NCBI GenBank assembly: GCA_044228505.1
Contig: JBGAUT010000023.1
Coordinates: 1-64,000, forward strand
Length of the DNA stretch: 64,000 bases
Direction of reading: 5' to 3'
From: JAEUKA01 sp044228505
GTDB lineage: Bacteria > Myxococcota_A > Polyangia > Palsa-1104 > JAEUJZ01
Shown: piece after piece, positions 59,509 through 64,000 of the stretch
Numbering within the stretch: position 1 is the first letter of the stretch
Layout: every line of letters starts with the position of its first letter
Notes under the pieces: generated by a model
What the model was told of the DNA's origin: nothing
Databases searched by the model: none
The model's input: only the letters and a program-made list of their open reading frames with translations
Program-made: the position numbers and the translations under genes

Positions 59509-61004
59509 GGCGCAACTCCGTCATGACTACGACCAGGACGCATGGTCGATCCGGGCAGAGCCGCTACCGCTTCGGTAAATACCGCTGCCCGGTGCGCATA
59601 GTCGCGGAACATGTCAAACGACGAGCAAGCAGGTGACAACACCACGGCATCGCCCGACTGGCAGAGCGCGACGGCTTGGTGCACCGCATCGGGTAGAGAT
59701 GGAGCGTGCGCGACCGGGAACGGACAGCCGGCCAAGGCGGTCTCGATGAGCGGGGCGGCTTCTCCGATGACGATCACGCCACGGGTTTGCTCCTCGCTCA
59801 GAACCTGCCGCAGCGGAGCGTAGGAGCCTCCTTTGTCGCGGCCTCCGGCAATCAGGACGAGCGGCTTTGGGAACCCAGCGAGTCCTGCTACCACGGCATC
59901 TACGTTGGTGCCCTTGCTATCGTCAAAAAAGGCGATTCCATGCGCTTCCCCGACGAGCTGCATCCGGTGGGGCAGGGCATGGAAGGAAGCCGCCGCTCGT
60001 CGTACGTCGTCGTAGCTTGCCAGCCCCGAGCCACGCATCAGTAGGAACGCCGCGAGGGCGTTGGCTTGATTGTGCCTCCCGACGATCTGTAACTCACTTA
60101 GCGGATAACGCTCTTCACTGATTTCGACGGCATTGAGAGCCGCTTCAAGCCCTCCCTGAACGCCGCGCAGCACCAGGTGACCATCCGCTACATAGCCACC
60201 AAGTTGCAGCATTCGGCCTTGGAAACGACGGGAGGGAAGACACGACTGCGTCGTAAACAGAAAGCTCGGATCATTCGATCCGAGGTGCCGTGCATAGAGT
60301 GCTTGAACCTCGGGATCATCGGCGCTGATCACACGAGTCGCCCATGGGGCCATGTTGCGAAAGATACGCGCTTTGGCATCGCCGTACTCGCGCATGGACG
60401 GATATCGATCCAAATGGTCGGGCGTCAGGTTGAGCAGCGCTGCGGACTTACAACTCAAGCTCTCGCAGGTCTCAAGCTGATACGACGACAGCTCGATCAC
60501 CACGATCCCTTGCGGACCGGCGGCGGCCGTTCCAACTGCGTCAATGAGTGGCGTCCCGAGATTGCCACCGCAGAAGCTTGGTCGCGAGGTCGCACGGGCA
60601 ATCGCACCGCACAGACTGGTGACCGTGGACTTGCCATTTGTGCCGGTGATTCCGACGATTGGTGCCGTGATGTACTGACTGGCGAGTTCAATTTCCCCTG
60701 TGATGGGAATTCCGGCTTGTCGTGCATCGACGAGCGGCTGCCTAGTCGGCGGCACACCCGGCGAACAGACAATCAGATCCACGGAACACAGCACATCGCT
60801 GCGCAGTCCACCGAGAGATAGTTCCAAACGACCCGTCGACAGCAGTGGTGAAACAGAGCCCAGTGATTTGGCCAGCGCTGCTTCGTCGCGATCATCGCAG
60901 GCCACCACTTTGGCCCCACGCTCGATGCAGAAACGGACGACCGACAAACCACTCTTACCCAGCCCGACTACGGCAACTCGACGGGAGGCCAGATGCGTTG
61001 GCAT
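59505..61004 (-). CDS. murD: UDP-N-acetylmuramoyl-L-alanine:D-glutamate ligase MurD
   Basis: The 499-residue Mur ligase starts VAVVGLGKSGLSVVRFC. It has the ATP loop ITGTNGKSTVTSLCG (about 118-132), LELSSYQLE, and LNLTPDHLDRYPSMREYGDAKARIF with catalytic His, then ALAAFLLMRGSGLASYDDV, DDSKGTNVDAV and IAGGRDKG. It adds D-Glu to UDP-MurNAc-L-Ala in the cytoplasm. It overlaps ftsW by 4 nt and follows mraY by 3 bp. Confidence 0.94.
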   Translation of the reverse strand: MPTHLASRRVAVVGLGKSGLSVVRFCIERGAKVVACDDRDEAALAKSLGSVSPLLSTGRLELSLGGLRSDVLCSVDLIVCSPGVPPTRQPLVDARQAGIPITGEIELASQYITAPIVGITGTNGKSTVTSLCGAIARATSRPSFCGGNLGTPLIDAVGTAAAGPQGIVVIELSSYQLETCESLSCKSAALLNLTPDHLDRYPSMREYGDAKARIFRNMAPWATRVISADDPEVQALYARHLGSNDPSFLFTTQSCLPSRRFQGRMLQLGGYVADGHLVLRGVQGGLEAALNAVEISEERYPLSELQIVGRHNQANALAAFLLMRGSGLASYDDVRRAAASFHALPHRMQLVGEAHGIAFFDDSKGTNVDAVVAGLAGFPKPLVLIAGGRDKGGSYAPLRQVLSEEQTRGVIVIGEAAPLIETALAGCPFPVAHAPSLPDAVHQAVALCQSGDAVVLSPACSSFDMFRDYAHRAAVFTEAVAALPGSTMRPGRSHDGVAP

Positions 61005-61007
61005 CGC

Positions 61008-62120
61008 TTAGCGAACCTTTAGCGTCGCCAGCGCGATGATCGCCAGCGCAATTGAGATGATCCAGAAGCGAACAATGACCTTGGGCTCGGCCCAGCCCGC
61101 TAGCTCGAAGTGGTGATGGATAGGGGCCATCCGAAAGATGCGCTTGCCGGTCAGCTTGAACGACGCAACCTGCAGCATCACCGACAACGTCTCGGCAACG
61201 AACACACCGCCGATGATGACCAATGTGAACTCGTTCTTGGTCAGCACCGCGAGCGTGCCGAGTGCGCCACCCAGCGATAGCGATCCGACGTCGCCCATAA
61301 ATACCTGCGCCGGATAGGTGTTGTACCAAAGGAATCCGACGCCAGCACCCGCGAGCGCTCCGCAGAAGACCGCCAGTTCTCCACTGCCGGGGATGTATGG
61401 GATCTTCAGGTACTCGGCGATGTTAAAGCCTTTGATGATGGTTCCTGCTCCGTAGCTCAGGATCAGGAAGGTGCCCGCCGAGACAATCACCGGGCCAATT
61501 GCTAGACCATCGAGACCATCGGTGAGATTGACCGCGTGACTTGCCCCCAGAATGACCAGTATTGCCAGCACGTAGTACACCGGCGCGAACATCTCGAGCG
61601 GGTATTTGTTGAAGTCGAGGAGTGGCAGGGCTACGCGAAAGCGCAAGCTCGGATCGTAGATGTTTGAACTGAAGATATAGGCAACGACAGCGATGGTGAT
61701 AATCGCTTGCAGTCCGATCTTCACCTTGCCGGGAAGCCCCTTTTTGGACACCCGCAGCTTGCGATAATCGTCGAGAAAACCCACCGCTCCGAATGACACC
61801 GTCACAATCAGCGCAACCCAAACAAAGCGATTGGTGAGATCGCACCAACATAGCGTCGCGACGGTGACACAGAACAAGATCAGGAGTCCGCCCATTGTTG
61901 GCGTCCCTGCTTTCTTTTTGTGGGCTTCCGGTCCGTCGCTGCGGATGCTTTCACCGATCTGCATTTTGCGCAGGCGACCGATCAACCACGGTCCGAGCAG
62001 CAATCCCAGCAGCAGCGCGGTCAGAATGGCCAAGATGCTCCGAGTCGAGACGTATCGGACTACGTTCAAAAAACGCAGCGCCGGGATGTTATGCAGCGAA
62101 TACAGCAGGTGGTAGAGCAT
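61008..62120 (-). CDS. mraY: Phospho-N-acetylmuramoyl-pentapeptide transferase MraY
   Basis: The 370-residue membrane protein has about ten helices. Marker segments are KKAGTPTMGGLLIL, FLDDYRKL (catalytic Asp pair), NLTDGLDGLAIGP, GFLWYNTYPAQVFMGDVGSLSLGG and HHHFELAGWAEPKVIVRFW. It transfers phospho-MurNAc-pentapeptide to undecaprenyl phosphate to make lipid I. It lies 13 bp downstream of the MurE-MurF fusion and 3 bp before murD. Confidence 0.95.
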   Translation of the reverse strand: MLYHLLYSLHNIPALRFLNVVRYVSTRSILAILTALLLGLLLGPWLIGRLRKMQIGESIRSDGPEAHKKKAGTPTMGGLLILFCVTVATLCWCDLTNRFVWVALIVTVSFGAVGFLDDYRKLRVSKKGLPGKVKIGLQAIITIAVVAYIFSSNIYDPSLRFRVALPLLDFNKYPLEMFAPVYYVLAILVILGASHAVNLTDGLDGLAIGPVIVSAGTFLILSYGAGTIIKGFNIAEYLKIPYIPGSGELAVFCGALAGAGVGFLWYNTYPAQVFMGDVGSLSLGGALGTLAVLTKNEFTLVIIGGVFVAETLSVMLQVASFKLTGKRIFRMAPIHHHFELAGWAEPKVIVRFWIISIALAIIALATLKVR

Positions 62121-62133
62121 AAAAACGAATCCC

Positions 62134-64000
62134 TTAACCCGCGCTCACTGGCGGTGGCGGAGATAGCAGTGTGTTGAGGTGTTCGAGTACGCGCTCAAGC
62201 GCCATACCGCGTGAACCCTTGATGAGAACAACATCGCCCGGTGTCGTTGCAGCGATGGCCGCCTTCGCGGCTTCCTCGGCGGATGAAACGTACATGGCAT
62301 CGGTGCCTTGTGCGGCGGCGGCCTGGCTGATGTGACGAGCCCGTTCACCAATGGTAATCAGTTTGTGAAGACCGGTGGTTGCGGCCAAGCGACCGACGGA
62401 GGCATGTAGTTCGGCCTCGGTTGGACCTAGCTCCAGCATATCACCGAGAATCGCCACGGATCGACCACCGCGTCGCAGGCCTTGCAGAGCTCGCAGCGCC
62501 GCAGACATCGACGATGGATTGGCGTTGTAACAGTCATCGAGGATGATCCGGCCTCCGATGGTCAGAAGCTGGCCCCGGTGTTTGCCCGGAAGAACTTTTC
62601 CGAGCCCGGTCGCGATGGTGGTGGGTGGAATCTCTAGCGCAGTTGCCGCTGCCGCTGCCAGCGCCGCGTTGTCCGCATGATGCGGTCCGACGAGCGGCAA
62701 GTGAACCAGTTGCACCGCATGACCGCTACTTTGGGGAAAGCTGAGCCGCAGCGTGAGACCATCGCTGTCTTCTCCTTGAAGTTCCACGTGTGCCAAGGAG
62801 CCAGCGGCGACCACTCCCCCCGTCGAGGCAATCGCAGCACGCAGCCGCCCAGACAGCGCTCCGGCCCGAATGGCTTGCTCGCGGACCAGTCTGTGTCCAT
62901 CGAGGAAAACCGCTGTCGCGCCATCGGCGAGTCCAGCGAACAACTCGCCTTTGGCCAGCGCGATGTTTTCGATCGTGCCCAGTGTTTCAAGATGAGCTGG
63001 CCCAACATTGGTGATGACAGCGACGTCGGGCCGACACAGTGAGGTGAGATAGGCAATTTCGCCTCGAGCAGACATGCCCAGTTCGACCACGGCGTAGCGC
63101 TGGCCGGGCCGCAACTTGAGCAGCGTCAGCGGCACTCCGAGATGATTGTTGAGGTTGCCATCGGTCTTCACGAACTCACCGGGCTCACTGACGTGGGCAG
63201 CCAAGATTGCGGCGATGAGATCCTTGGTGGTGGTCTTTCCGGAAGAGCCGGTCACAGCGATGACACGCAGCTTGGCGGCAATCTCTGGTGCGTCACGATG
63301 AGCGCGGGCAATCTGCCCAAGCGCCACAATCGTGTCCGCTACTTCGATGACCGCAAGGCTGGGATGGTCCGGCACCGTGTGCAGTTTCTCTCGCTCGATG
63401 AGCACACCACCGCAACCGCTCTGTACGGCCTGCGCGATGAAGTTGTGGCCATCGAGTCGTTCCCCACGGATTGCGACAAACAAACTTCCGGGGGTGACGG
63501 TTCGGCTGTCAATCGTCACTGCGGCAAAGCGATGGGTCGTTCCCCGGGCCAAGCGGCCCCCGGTTGCACCCAGAACGCGCTCCAGCGGCAATTCGATGGA
63601 TGGATGAGCGCTAATCATGGCTTGCGGTGTGAGTTGCCCTGAGCGTGGCTGAGCATCCGGACGAAGTTGCAACGCTCGCTGGGCCTCTTCGCGATCATCG
63701 AAGTGATATTTGATCGTACCGATGACCTGATAGTCCTCGTGACCTTTCCCGGCGAGCAGCACCAAGTCATCAGGACTGGCAGCCAGGATCGCGCTTTGGA
63801 TCGCTTGTCGACGATCAGGCTCGATCAGGTAGCCACTCGGAGCCGATGAAAGCTGGCTGCGGTCCGTTATCGGCAGCATGCGCGGTTGCAAGGCTCGGGT
63901 CGACTCGATTCCCGCCATGATCATGTCGATGATGCCCTGCGGGTTTTCGCTCCGAGGGTTGTCCGAGGTCACCACCACTAGATCGGCTTCCTCGGCGGCT
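62134..64000 (-). CDS. murF: Bifunctional MurE-MurF ligase (5' end outside window)
   Basis: The frame enters from the right edge. Residues up to about 115 are the C-terminal domain of MurE: VVTSDNPRSENPQGIIDMIMAGIE (meso-DAP recognition DNPR), then LLAGKGHEDYQVIG and FDDREEAQRAL. A linker follows, then a complete MurF of about 490 residues: AVTIDSRTVTPGSLFVAIRGERLDGHNF, VTGSSGKTTTKDLIAAIL (ATP loop), GNLNNHLGVPLTLL, and ILDDCYNANPSSMSAALRAL. MurE adds meso-DAP and MurF adds D-Ala-D-Ala. Both sit in one frame with no internal stop, so this is a fusion. The visible part lacks the MurE N-terminal and ATP domains. Confidence 0.9.
   Translation of the reverse strand, partial: AAEEADLVVVTSDNPRSENPQGIIDMIMAGIESTRALQPRMLPITDRSQLSSAPSGYLIEPDRRQAIQSAILAASPDDLVLLAGKGHEDYQVIGTIKYHFDDREEAQRALQLRPDAQPRSGQLTPQAMISAHPSIELPLERVLGATGGRLARGTTHRFAAVTIDSRTVTPGSLFVAIRGERLDGHNFIAQAVQSGCGGVLIEREKLHTVPDHPSLAVIEVADTIVALGQIARAHRDAPEIAAKLRVIAVTGSSGKTTTKDLIAAILAAHVSEPGEFVKTDGNLNNHLGVPLTLLKLRPGQRYAVVELGMSARGEIAYLTSLCRPDVAVITNVGPAHLETLGTIENIALAKGELFAGLADGATAVFLDGHRLVREQAIRAGALSGRLRAAIASTGGVVAAGSLAHVELQGEDSDGLTLRLSFPQSSGHAVQLVHLPLVGPHHADNAALAAAAATALEIPPTTIATGLGKVLPGKHRGQLLTIGGRIILDDCYNANPSSMSAALRALQGLRRGGRSVAILGDMLELGPTEAELHASVGRLAATTGLHKLITIGERARHISQAAAAQGTDAMYVSSAEEAAKAAIAATTPGDVVLIKGSRGMALERVLEHLNTLLSPPPPVSAG

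Overview
The window looks like a chromosome segment of a Myxococcota (myxobacterial-type, formerly delta-proteobacterial) organism. Supporting signs are a moderately high G+C content and several Cys-rich lipoproteins whose mature N-termini carry Asp-Leu/Asp-Met rich linkers. Others are Ser/Thr kinases with C-terminal membrane anchors, a CHAT-protease/STAND/WD40 giant, a transporter-HEAT-cyclic-nucleotide-sensor fusion, and an M4 protease lipoprotein. The assignment is inference from content; no rRNA or tRNA gene was seen.

Layout. 1-2795 (minus, runs off the left edge): a secreted protein built of fibronectin-III-like domains in a three-domain super-repeat. 3062-7262 (plus): a sulfotransferase-like protein, then a compact WGR/STM4015 - STM4012 - STM4011 set with two radical-SAM enzymes. 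7216-11920 (minus): a lipoprotein, and an alcohol dehydrogenase - thioesterase - GlpT-type transporter operon. 12067-16704: small envelope or unknown proteins, TrmO and hairpin-rich intergenic DNA. 17156-21376: CHAT-STAND-WD40. 21424-25292: two lipoproteins and a kinase/urea-binding-type sensor fusion that has lost its kinase N-lobe.

25313-29824 (minus) is the most striking block: five tightly packed genes encoding a coiled-coil protein, an OmpA-like transmembrane protein, a Ras-like GTPase, a class III nucleotide cyclase and a SixA-like phosphatase whose active site looks degraded. It reads as a self-contained signalling module from periplasm to cytoplasm. 29977-34508 (minus): an outer-membrane metalloprotease/propeller/barrel protein followed by modB and modC without modA. 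34569-35275: twin Cys-rich lipoproteins. 35536-40494 (plus): a kinase, a PlsC acyltransferase, an M4 protease and a small secreted protein.

40843-47262 (plus): a nucleotide-transporter-like/HEAT/cNMP fusion, a second cNMP-binding protein with the same tail, a DUF4336 protein, isocitrate/isopropylmalate-type dehydrogenase and a metallo-beta-lactamase-fold hydrolase. 47318-47543: five and a half 42-bp tandem repeats. 48320-50431: NrnA-like phosphoesterase, then truncated haemoglobin facing an NsrR-like NO regulator. 50586-57154 (plus): TolC-like and MlaC-like envelope genes, DUF1015, a TrmN6-like methyltransferase, a cytochrome c'-like lipoprotein and a carboxypeptidase-regulatory-repeat protein. 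57158-64000 (minus): peptidoglycan/division (dcw) cluster murE-murF (fused, truncated by the right edge), mraY, murD, ftsW, murG.
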